A DNA stretch of 35,058 nt from Thermomucor indicae-seudaticae (Eukaryota; Mucoromycota; Mucoromycetes; Mucorales; Lichtheimiaceae). The DNA is taken from contig JSYX01000370.1 in assembly GCA_000787465.1 (NCBI GenBank), positions 1-35,058 on the forward strand, in the 5' to 3' direction. This document shows positions 9,981 through 19,554 of this stretch, piece by piece. Under the pieces are notes generated by a model. It saw only the letters and a program-made list of their open reading frames with translations. It was not told the DNA's origin and made no database searches. A program made the translations under genes and the position numbers. Positions within the stretch are counted from its first letter, which is position 1, and every line of letters begins with the position of its first letter.

Positions 9981-11151
9981 ATGGATCCCTTCAAACTTTA
10001 TATCATAAAATTGACTTTGGAGCACAAGACACGATCATATACAAGTAGCAATCATGACGATATTAGTGCGTGGGGCAAGGTTTGGAGCCATGTCAAGACG
10101 TGGCCAAAGCGACCAGGAGATCGAGTACCCAAGCTTCAGCGAGAAAACCTCTTTTCGATCTTGTATCACGCAGGCAAGTTTTACTCTATATGAAAGAAGG
10201 AAAGGAAAAAAGAAACGCTTATACGAAATAGATGAGCAATGGCTAGAAAGCATTGCGATAGTACAGCAAAAGAAAGGAGGTGATCGACGACAAGCGGTTG
10301 ACAGTGTACATCGACAACAACGGATCTTTCTCGATGCCTTGATGCTGTTGGGTGGTTATGAATATCGATTTCAAGAGCCAGTATTGTTTGCAGCACAGGT
10401 GGTCCATGCTCAGCAGCCGTACCAGATCCGGCATCTTGCAAAAGAACACATGGACACCCTTCAGCCATTGGCAGACGCCCTGTGCGAGTCACTCAACGTG
10501 CTGCGGTACGATTTACGATCAAAAACTGTACATGAGAACAACAAACAAGAATTGGGCAGTTGGCCGCGTTTCTGTACGGCTTGGCAGGAATTCGAACGGG
10601 CTCTCTATACATGTTATGAAAAGATTGTCTTTGGCGAGCTTTTACCCACACCTTGTTCGCCCCCTGTAAGGCGAAGAAGCGACAACGCCTTGTTGCCACC
10701 CGAACTTTTCTGCGACTCCTTCACCCAGTTGTTACCTATTGCGCTTGATCGCCTCTTGACACGGCCCTTACTCTCGCTGGAGACATTGCATGATCTGGAT
10801 CCCATTGTGTTCATTGCTATACCGCGAGTTGCCATTCTGGCGGGTCTGACGTGGTTGTCCCATCGAAGCAAGTGGAGAAGAAGAAATCGACGACAGACTT
10901 TCGGCTGGTTTGAGTTGGACTCACTTGTCAACGCGACACAAGACTTGGAACAACAACAATCACCGAAAGGTCAGGTTCAAAGCTTGCTGGCCGTTGAACA
11001 TGCGCTCGTGCATGGATGGGACCAACGGCAAAAGCAAGAAGAACGTGTACTTTATACAGAAATATGTCGAGTAGCTGATAGCTTATGGGCGTATCCGTAC
11101 GCCGGATCATTAACTGTCATGGTGCGCCATTTGGTTGCTTCTGTACAATAA
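9981..11151 (+). CDS. LST2-like protein (lateral signaling target 2 family), no FYVE domain
   Basis: Animal LST2/ZFYVE28 proteins act at endosomes and dampen EGFR signalling through an N-terminal helical domain plus a C-terminal FYVE finger. Two exons (9981-10173 and 10232-11151) give 370 aa. Joining them through a GC-AG intron (CAG|GCAAGT ... ATAG, 58 bp) creates LFSILYHADEQWLESI, which matches the family's N-terminal FYYADEEL block. Reading straight through the intron destroys it. Other family landmarks are the ADALCESLNVLR helix, FCTAWQEFERALY and DLDPIVFIAIPRVAILAGL (the family's DYEPALMFTIPRLAIVCGL). The protein ends soon after this domain, so it lacks a FYVE finger. The start rests on the TATA spacing and is less sure than the rest. 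Confidence 0.78.
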
Positions 11152-11267
11152 AAGAGAGAGTCTCTGATTTAGGTGATGTTACATCTTTCCGGAGATCGGA
11201 AATCCGTGGCGCAATAACACGCCATCGGATACATCATTTACCCGTTGCCGATTGAGGATGTGATAAA

Positions 11268-11278
11268 ATATAAAAAGG
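11268..11278 (+). promoter_or_regulatory. TATA box of sulfotransferase-like gene
   Basis: ATATAAAAAGG lies 40-50 bp before ATG 11318. Confidence 0.6.
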
Positions 11279-11317
11279 CCCATGAAATTTCCACCGCTTT
11301 GCACTTCCTTACTCAAC

Positions 11318-12158
11318 ATGGCACCCCTTAAAGTAATCGGCGCAGGTTTTGGACGTACAGGCACGGCTAGTTTACAGTTGGCCCTGAACATGCTAGGGTA
11401 AATGTGGCACAAGAGTTCCTTTCGCTGGATTCTCTAACAAATCCCCCAATCAAAGGTACAACACGCATCATATGAAGAGCATGTTTGTGGACGAAAACCA
11501 AGATTGTGATCCATTCATCCATGCTTATTTGCACCCTGAGGAGCCAGTTGACTGGGACAAGATTTATGAGGGATACGATGCTGCAGTCGAGTAAGTTTCG
11601 TTTCTCCCTCTTCCCACTACCAACCAACCCAATAACTCACCCATCTTCGGCGGCAAAAGCTGGCCTACGGTTGCTTTTCTGAAACCATTGATGAAGCAAT
11701 ACCCGGACGCCAAGTTTATCCTGACTGTGCGTGACCCAGACAGCTGGTACAAGTCCGTCAAGAACACCGTTTTCCAAGCGACCCAGACGAAATACGACGA
11801 GGCTACTCTGCCGGAGCGTATGCGAAAGCAACGCGAAATGGTCCGACTCATGGTTCTGGATGGCGCATTTGCTGACCCGGACAAGTTTGCAGACGAAGAA
11901 AAGATCAAGCGCATGTTTGTGGAACATATCGAGTGGGTCAAGGCCAATATCCCTGCTGACCGTCTTTTGATCATGAATCTCGGAGACGGATGGGAAAAGC
12001 TGTGTCCGTTCCTTGGTAAACCTATCCCGGATGCGCCTTACCCAAAGACCAATTCGACCCAAGATATGAATCAGTTGCATGAAATGGTGAAGCAGGCCAT
12101 TAAGGATGGATCGTTTGATGCTGCCATGGACAAAATAAAATCTACCATGAAAGTTTGA
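11318..12158 (+). CDS. P-loop sulfotransferase-like protein (Sulfotransfer_4 type)
   Basis: Three exons (11318-11397, 11456-11590, 11660-12158; introns 58 and 69 bp) give 237 aa. The N-terminal strand and loop VIGAGFGRTGTASLQLAL (residues 6-23) is the modified P-loop used by this family to bind the phosphate end of a PAPS-like donor. Other family blocks are YNTHHM, VDWPTVAFLKPLMKQYP, KFILTVRDPDSWYKSV (3'-phosphate loop) and GDGWEKLCPFLGKPIPDAPYP near the C-terminus. Such proteins are often misnamed NAD-dependent epimerases in fungal databases, but the GFGRTGT loop is not a Rossmann dinucleotide motif. The substrate is unknown. No signal peptide is visible, so it is probably cytosolic. The gene is complete with a strong TATA box. 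Confidence 0.88.
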
Positions 12159-12214
12159 TATTCCAGTAATAAACTTTGTTGCAACAGTCTCACTATAAAT
12201 TATATAAAGACGAC

Positions 12215-12865
12215 TTAGTTCTGCTTATTCATGGCTTCTTTGTCTTTCAATTTCAAAAAAGGTAAATTGGGGCGCAAAATGCGCACATAGAACACTTCGG
12301 CGCCCTACATGTTAGATAGGGTCAGTAGAGAAAACCCGCTTTTGGTAGACTCTTGCTTGCCTTGAATTGGGGTAGCATAAGCCATAACGCAAACAGCGTT
12401 TTGAAAAGGTAATAGAACGGCAACCAATACACCAAAGCGTCTGAAAAGTATTCAACCACTTGGAGAAAGCCAAACACGCACCAGTAGGTCAGCCACTGTT
12501 TTCTGCCATTAGAGCCTTCGATGACCTGGAACTACATATATCATGAGGGGCTAGAACAAGATCGATATGAGAAATACACTGACCGACATGTACGCTATAT
12601 CCATGAGCGAAAAATGTCAATTGAACCCAGTCAAAGAGCAAGCTTTCTTGATCTTACCTGGGTACACCCATCCGATCACGTTTGTCAGCAGTTGGGCTGC
12701 AATATTGAAAAATATCAAGGTAAACAAGAGAAATGCACCGCCAAGTGCTATGTACACTTTGGGGATCTTGGTTTTGGCCTCGATATCTTTCAAGGTCTGT
12801 GATTGCGACAGCGTCGAATCCAGCTGTATCTGAAAGTTCTTTGTCTTTACGTAGAGAGTATCCAT
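12215..12865 (-). CDS. YOP1: Yop1/DP1/HVA22 family ER-shaping protein (REEP-like)
   Basis: The protein inserts hairpins into tubular ER membranes and bends them, with reticulons. Four coding exons on the minus strand, 12865-12658, 12594-12584, 12531-12361 and 12304-12215, give 159 aa. Residues about 7-60 match the family (FQIQLDSTLSQ, IEAKTKIPKVYIALG, FFNIAAQLLTNVIGWVYP). Hydrophobic hairpins are at about 36-55 and 95-130. Exon 2 is only 11 nt. It supplies AYMS between VYP and FQVIEGSNG, exactly where the family has PAYMSIKAIE, and skipping it breaks the frame. Intron 3 (12305-12360) is GC-AG (AAG|GCAAGC). The C-terminus ends in a lysine-rich tail (LKLKDKEAMNKQN). Transcription converges with the upstream plus-strand gene, leaving only 56 bp between the stops. 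Confidence 0.9.
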
Positions 12866-13603
12866 TGTATAAAGCAAATCCGGTATATAGGAGGCGGAAA
12901 AGAGACAACAAGCGAGGGGACGCCCCAACGTCAAGGGTTCTTTCTGCGGGAGAACCCCCAGCTCCCAATCTTCATTAGGTAAGACATGTCGTCATGCTCG
13001 TCCTCGTGATGAACAAATCCAGACGCATCGTTTGCTTTGTAATGCTATGACTGGCACCGCAGGACTCGACAACAGACGGCACGTTGGATAAATCGCGTCG
13101 ACATGACTGGCGGGACGCAGGCACTTGATTATCACCAGATAACCAGTTAACTGAGAACATCAGGTTGTTGAGGAACCGCCCTTAAAGACAATCGATTGGA
13201 TGGCTTTTGTGCGAGAAAAGAAACGCAGAAGTTCTTAAGCGGATTTGGTAAGGGTGAACAATAATGTTTAGATCGATGAGTAACAAAGAAGTGGCGCGTG
13301 GTGTCTGATTACATACAACTAAAAAGCACGCGTAAGGTAATGTGAATATTTAGTACAAGCAGCAGAATGTTCAGCGTGTGCGATTCAACAAGCATATATT
13401 GGATGGATAATGCTTTATACAAATCAAACAATGATGACCTATTGCCTTTAAGCAATTTAAAAATCATAAACTTAACTTGTAGCTACAGCTTGATTTTTAT
13501 TAGAAGAAGACAAGAGGGATCAATATTATACAATTGCTTGGGGTTGAGGTGGTCTTAGATGAACAAGGCTGGATAGGTACAGTGAGGAGATCGACACCAG
13601 GTC
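12866..13603. other. Intergenic stretch between Yop1 start and Abp2-like stop
   Basis: The first 100 bases are presumably the promoter of the minus-strand Yop1 gene (TATATA at 12884-12889). The rest is A/T-rich from about 13260. No ORF with family support, RNA gene or repeat is recognised. Confidence 0.5.
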
Positions 13604-15933
13604 TTAAGCATCGCTACTTTCAAAGGGATTTTGCATAAAGTGCTCCGCTAACGTTGTCTGCCATCGACGATAGTGGTTAAACATTTTCTCCAAACGGCTC
13701 AAGCTCTTCTCTTTCTCTTGTTTTTCTTTTATGAGCATCGCCTCAAGAGCTTCAACACGTCCTTGCAAGTGCATAACGTCATGCTGCAAAAAGTCGACTG
13801 TTTCTTCGAGATGTGCGCATCTAGGGCAAGCGCCCTCTGGTTCCTCATGATGTTGCATAGAAGAAGTAACAGACGGTCCAGCCGTCGATGAGGTATCACC
13901 AAGCGTTGTGCTTTTAATATCGGAAGAAGGGGTTGGGTTTGATGCATCAGATGTCAATATTCGTTTCGAGTACTCTTCTGCTGACGTTGACGAAGAAGTT
14001 GTCGATGCTAATTCATCCTGTTCTTCTTCTTCGTCGTCGTTCTCAAAAGCTGACTCGTCGTTACCTTCGACAGACTGTGATCTATTCATATCTGCATCGT
14101 CATTGTTCGCTATTTCATGGAGACTTGGAGTATCCTTATTAAAGTAATGCGTTCTGAGCCGCTTTCGACTTTCAGCTGATAAAAGAGAGCTTTGTGATGG
14201 GGATTGCTCTGCTTCACTAGCACTGACCGAATCATCGCCATAGGCTGGCTGCTTTCGCTTTTTACTGCTACTGCTCTCTCTGCGGGTCAATGGATGACCT
14301 TCCACGGTGGTATGCTCCTCTGCAGACTTGACTGAGTCGGTCTCGTCAGCCCGAGCTTGCCTTCCTTTCTCATAATTCGAAATTGAATCGTCGGTATATT
14401 CGACAGACTGTGACTCGTGCATATTCATACTGTCCGTGTTCGTTGTTCCACGGAGCCCGGAACGATCGATGTCCAGGTTATTCACTGCACGCTGCAGAAG
14501 CATTCTCGCGCGCTTTCGACTTCCCGCTGGTAAAAGACGAGCCTGTGATGTCGACCCTTCTGCTTCACTAGCACTGACCGAATCATCGTCATATGGGTGT
14601 TGCTTTCGTCTCTTAGTGCTTCCGCGTTTTGTACGGATCCATGACTGACGTTCGACGCTGTTATTTTCATCGGCAGACTTGACAGAGTCTGTCTCGTCCA
14701 CCCGAGCTGCCCTTCGTTTTTGATAATTACCCATCATCAGACAACCAGAATATCTTGTTCCCTCGTTACTATCTGAAGCATGGAAATCGTACGGGTTGCC
14801 AAGAAGGTAATCAAAGTAGCAATCAATTTTGTACTTGTGCATCCAACGTTTGACTCGCTGAGCAAACTGCGGACGGCCGGTCATGTCGGATAGACCCAGT
14901 TGACCAACAAGCTGCGACCAGTTTTTAATCTGGACAACACCACGTGAGTATTTATGCTTAAAAAGTCGCGTCAAGATATTTATGAACGAACCTCATTATT
15001 ATTCAACTTCTTAACCAGGCAAAAGACGTCCCACGTTGTATAAGTTATGTCTCCGGTCTTTGGAACTGAAGAGAACTTGCGCTTCAAATATACGAGCGTC
15101 TCGACATTGTCGGCAACAGATTGTGGGTCGTGATACGTAATGAATTGGACGTAACCATCTTCGAAATTTTCCTTCGTGACCGTGTCACCCGTGATATCTA
15201 AGGACTTTCTGATAAGAGGAAGCTGCAACGAAGTTGTTTCCATGGTAAAGCGCGGGCTGGATTGTTCCTTTGGTTGCAAACTATGGTAATTGAAACTAGT
15301 GTCTGCTGCAAGTGATTGTGTTGTAGAGTTAGGCGAAGACGTCAGCTCATAACTGGCAGAGTCCGTCCCTTCTTCAGTTTTTACAGCTGCGGCTGCATGC
15401 ATATCCATGGGAATAGCAACTGATTTCGATGAGCTGGTGTTGCCTAGGCTCGTTTGACATGTGAGTGCACTATTAGGATCGGAAGTGCCGCAGTCAGGTT
15501 CCCGGATATTGGTTGCGCTTCCTCGCATGATAAGCTGCGTATTGTTGTTTCCTGATGACGTACTCGTATGTGGCGTAGGTTGACTTTCCACATTTGGGTA
15601 CAAACAACTTTGTTTGGGCTGTAACAGCTCTTTGTTAGTGCATGGGCGCAACAAGCATGGTACATTCATGTCACCAACCATGGGAGATGCATCGTAAATG
15701 CACGAACTGTGCCTTCCTTTAGTATCCGCATCAAGTAATTCGGGATGCCCTTCAGTGACATTAGCGTCGACACTGCAAGATTCAGACACGCTTTTCACAG
15801 GAGTAGCCGCTTCCTCCATAGTCGATTCCGCCTGCAATGTCTTTTCCTTAGTGTCAGCTGTAGCCGCCGGATCGCGATTTTCGGAAGCTTGCAGAACAAG
15901 TTCAGAACGGTGAATGAGCTCAGATAAATTCAT
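13604..15933 (-). CDS. ARS-binding protein 2 (Abp2)-like DNA-binding protein
   Basis: Abp2-family proteins are nuclear DNA-binding proteins named after the fission yeast ARS-binding protein. Two exons, 15933-14992 and 14929-13604, joined by a 62-bp intron with donor GTTCGT, give 755 aa. The conserved domain spans the intron (about residues 260-375): VQFITYHDPQSVADNVETL, TTWDVFCLVKKLNNNE|IKNWSQLVGQLGL, then GRPQFAQRVKRWMHKYKIDC and FDYLLGNPYDF. The first 250 residues are Ser/Thr-rich and disordered. Residues about 395-630 hold two diverged tandem copies of a 110-120-residue unit with basic clusters (KRRKQ/KKRKQ, SRKRARM/SRKRLRT), then an acidic run. A CPRC motif precedes a leucine-zipper-like coiled coil (about 675-730). 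A Fanzor-bearing element sits 193 bp upstream of the start. I recall the family by motif only. Confidence 0.75.
14155..14712 (-). repeat. Two diverged tandem coding repeats inside Abp2-like gene
   Basis: The unit containing DETDSVKSADE, KRRKQ, DDDSVSASEAE and GSRKRAR (about 14712-14500) recurs as DETDSVKSAEE, KKRKQ, GDDSVSASEAE and ESRKRLR (about 14365-14155). Each is followed by a MN...SQSVE segment. This is an in-frame duplication that has since diverged. Confidence 0.85.
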
Positions 15934-16126
15934 ATATGTGCGCGCGGTAAGAGTCGCAAAACGGAAGAAGAGATAAAAGTTCTCCTGAGGTCTCGGCTGC
16001 GCTTTTAAAGTTTCAAGTGAATCTCCTGCATTGATTGGTAGATGAATTCAAATGCATTAATTGCGCATGGAAACTCAGCCTCCTTGGATGCTAACCTCAC
16101 TCTCAACTCCTACTGTATTAACTATA

Positions 16127-16380
16127 TTTTGAGAAAATGTTCACACGATTGGAAATGCTTTACGTCGGCCATAGTCTAAGTTTGCGCTATTGCATGGATA
16201 CATTGGCATCATCAGATTAAAGTTATACGTTAAACTCCACCAGACCTTTGCACACCTACATTTCAAGCTTTGCGCAAGACAAGCATCCGGTCGACGCAAA
16301 TAAAGCATTACCAATAAGCAAACATTTCCTTTAGGTGAGTATCGTGTTCGGTATCATACCGCGTAAAGTGCTTACTACGC
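16127..16380 (+). repeat. Left terminal inverted repeat of Fanzor element
   Basis: Pairs with 19166-19420. The longest shared blocks are around 16201-16254 and 16260-16277. The decayed reading frame of the Fanzor C-terminus runs out inside this repeat at a TAG (16375-16377), so the repeat and the end of the gene adjoin or overlap. Confidence 0.9.
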
Positions 16381-16479
16381 GAGCTTCATAAAAGACGACG
16401 GTGAATAAACAGAGCATAAGCAGCTTCGATTAGGTTCGCTTACCGTGTAATCATCAGCCGTTTTTGCTACAGCGATTTC

Positions 16480-18969
16480 ATGGATGAAATACAAGCAATG
16501 GTTCATTTGTCTTTGCAGAAAAATGGAAGGTCGTGGGTCGTCCCTTATTGCTGTGTTTGCAATATAGTGGAGGTTCCTGGCAGCATAGCAGTCGCCGTAA
16601 TTAACACCTATTACAAGCTTTTACGGCATGCAAGGCGCCGCCATTGGCCTCAAGATTCCTCATATCACGTTTTCTGCAGTCTGCATTGTTACATACTTGG
16701 ATGAATAATATTCATCAACGGGAACAGACACCGTCTCTCCGCGAGACTCTGCTTCCTTCATTTTACTATGGCATAATTGTGCGAGTGAGGCGAACTGTTT
16801 GCCCTTCATTGTGGTTGAAAATATCGCGTCCCCAAAAGCGATGAGGGGTACGCGCTTGACGTCTTCAGTAAAAGACAAAGGCTTCGACTTGCTATGCAGA
16901 TATAACACAAATAACCCTGAATGAAGAATCTAGAACGCCTTACCTCTTCATACTATGATCATTTTCGGCTTGCCGCATTTGGCCATTCCTCTTTGGTTAA
17001 CGCTCCCACATCTTCATTCTCTTTCTTTTCTTCTTTTGCTTTTTTTGCCGTCTTTTTGGCTTGGATCCGCTGTACTTTTGACCTCCATTGACCATTCTCA
17101 GCACCATTTCGTTGATAGCACGCTGCTTGCCTTGGTAATTTTGAAATCGCAATGAAGCTATCCTCGTGCCGTAGAAATCAAAAAGACGAATTAATCGATC
17201 GACTAGGCCTCGTACATGCAAGTGAAAGACCGATTTGCTAAATGTCTTTGCACTGGATATCTCGCTCTCCAACTTGTCGATTCCAGCTTGCTGTTTCCAT
17301 TTGGTAATTTTGGCTGTTGTCAGGTCATAGCCGGCCAAATGATAAAACTCTTTCGCAGACATTTTTCGGATTGGATGAGGTCCATTGCCATGTCCATCAA
17401 CCGCGACAAAAATCTCCGTAAGACCAGGATCAATGGCCCAGAGGTGAAAATCCTTAAGATCTTCCAATTCAAAATCACTCAGAGTGAGATCCGGTGACGG
17501 ATCTTCCTGTGGGGGCCGATGAGCGCATAGAAAATCAATCCCTATACCGTCCGTCCTATTACTGTCCATGAAGATCTTTGCTGTATCATCCTCCTCGTCC
17601 TCCCAAGTCGTTGCAGGGATATTGAAGACTGTTCCGAATAGCCTGCTTTCATTATTGACGGCTTCAGATCGCACGGTCTGAACGCTTGTCCCTCTCAGAA
17701 GATAGTGCAGCGTGTACGCGTCCATAGGGACGTACTTCAGGGTCATAGAGTACTGCTGGGCTTGAATGTAAGTGAATGCTTCAGGAATGAAACAGTCCGA
17801 CTTGTTCACAAGAACGGCACCATCTGGAACTGACAGGTACAGCTTTGAGATATCGATGCGCATTGTGGTATCAGTGACAATATCGCGGAGCTTTCTCATG
17901 CTTTCGTCTCCAAAGGCTGTAACTGTTAAAGCCGACTTTTCATTGACGGATTTCGTGATAGATCTGACTATTCGGCTCCTTCTGTGGCGACCAATATTCG
18001 TCCATTCTGGAAACTTTCGGCAGATGCTATAGGTCCACGTCCTTGTCACCTTCGTCTGGACTTCGTCCGTGTCCAACAATTCTGCGTTTTTAGTGTTGGT
18101 TTCTTTTAATGCCCTCCACATTGAATCATAATATTTCTGAGGATAAGTGGTCCTGTCTTCGATTGATTCCCCGTTGGCTTTAGATTCAGGGATTTGCCAA
18201 TTTTGTGCAGGGTGTCAGTCAGCTCCTTGGTTTCCTTGACTGACGTTGGCCAGTAAGCTACGCCGCTTGTATTATAATCATATAGAGATATTGCCAGCTT
18301 CTGCAGAATGCTCCGTTTCAATCCCTTCAAATAATAATGTTCAGGTCGAGAAGAGTCTTGCAGTCAACGCTTCAAATTACCTTGTAACTCAAGCGTTATG
18401 AACGATACCGTGACTCGTTCATGCTGCTCTGTTACATAATTCTTCATCATAGTAGCTGAAGTGATCGCCCACGAAACAAGTGGGTGCATATATACTGGCC
18501 CATGAACGACAGTGTTTGGATGGAGTGCTTTATACTTTTTGAACTCTTTCCTCCATACCAGCCAATGCTGAGTCTGCTTTTTCCTCTTTGTCGTCCGAAG
18601 AGATGCTTTACTCGTAAACTAGTTGCATACTTCTGCAAAAAAAAGTTTTGGGTGAAGAACGCAGGAGATGTCTGGCCCTTCGTCTCCGTCCAATGCAGGA
18701 TATAATGCGTCGCAAACAGCTGGCTTTTGATGGTTGCTTCCCGAATTGCTTCCACGAGTTCGGTGACATTGGCACAGAACTTGTCTTTGTCATCGTTATC
18801 CAAGCACAAGGAGTGCTGTAGACCGGCCTTCATAACGCAGTACCGGAATTTGGCGCCAAACAAATCTCGCACATTGGCTTTCTTGTTCGTTGTTGACACT
18901 CGCCGACTACGGCTGTCCTCGTGTACGACGCATACTATTACAGAAGGAGGTGTCTGGTGGCTAGGATAA
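16480..18969 (-). pseudogene. Decayed Fanzor (eukaryotic TnpB-like RNA-guided nuclease)
   Basis: Fanzors are eukaryotic relatives of IS200/IS605 TnpB that cut DNA guided by an element-encoded RNA. The largest open piece (18121-16997) carries the family core: DSMWRALKETN, then the RuvC-I motif AIDPGLTEIFVAVDG (Asp codon 17429-17431), then KEFYHLAGYDLTTAKITKW and a SSAKTFSKS segment. Further on are VPLIAFGDAIFS and VDEYYSSK, then a zinc ribbon C-x4-C (CNNADC, 16676-16693) and C-x2-C (CNRC, 16604-16615), and RuvC-III GDCYAARNLHYIAN (Asp codon 16591-16593). The gene is dead: frame changes near 18620, 18140, 16695 and 16602, an in-frame TGA near 18385, and no clear start ATG (the frame is open upstream to about 18969). 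Some breaks could be unrecognised introns, but a single base shift at the zinc ribbon cannot be. Confidence 0.85.
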
Positions 18970-19165
18970 AAATGCGTTCTCTCCTTCTATCCCTCCATAA
19001 TTTATTGACAGCGTTCTGCCTGCACCGAAAAATCCGTTGCATGCGTCGACTGTCGCAGTATACTGTATCTCCTACTTAGTAACTTTATCAGCCACCAATA
19101 TGCAGTCTTCGCTGTCCGCAAACGGAGCAGTGACATGGTAAATGAGACTTCTCTAGATATATTTA

Positions 19166-19420
19166 GCGTGGTAAGCACTTTACGCAGTATGACACCGAAC
19201 ACGATACTCGCCTAGAGGAAATGCTTGCTTATTGGTAATGCTTTTTTGCGTCGACCGGATGCCGGCCTTGCGCAAAGCTTGAAATGTAAGTGTGCAAAGG
19301 TCTGGTGGAGTTTAACGTATAACTTTAATCTGATGATGCCAATGTATTCCTGCAATAGCGCAAACTTAGGCTATGGCCAACGCAAAGAGCATTTCCAATA
19401 GCGTGAACATTTTCTCAAAG
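19166..19420 (-). repeat. Right terminal inverted repeat of Fanzor element
   Basis: Inverted partner of 16127-16380. Its inner end is followed by about 195 bp of non-repeat sequence before the first Fanzor-like frame. That stretch would hold the promoter and perhaps an unrecognised first exon. Confidence 0.9.
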
Positions 19421-19554
19421 TACTTTATTAAACAATTAGCAAAACTACCTGAAAGGAAATGTTTTTAAAAGAGTATGACGTTGTATATTGTACAGTATGT
19501 GAAGCGCAAAAAGGTCTATGATCTATCAATTCGACTGTTGCGTATAGTATGTGC

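Larger units (their letters stand above)
16127..19420. mobile_element. 3.3-kb inverted-repeat element carrying a Fanzor gene
   Basis: Positions 16127-16380 and 19166-19420 are about 255-bp inverted repeats, roughly 90% identical by eye, with mostly transition differences and two short indels. Both outer ends start YTTTGAGAAAATGTTCAC and abut TA (16125-16126 and 19421-19422), consistent with a TA target duplication of Tc1/mariner type. The interior holds one decayed minus-strand gene for a Fanzor (TnpB-like) nuclease and no transposase. The repeats are unrelated to those of the intact element at 1086-2600. The element lies 193 bp before the Abp2-like start and 134 bp after the tyrosyl-tRNA synthetase stop, so both host genes survived. 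Confidence 0.85.

Noticed and set aside
10054..10231. N-terminal part of the long ORF starting at ATG 10054
   Set aside because: It gives no family similarity and covers what behaves as a GC-AG intron. The frame from 9981 produces the LST2 motif when spliced.
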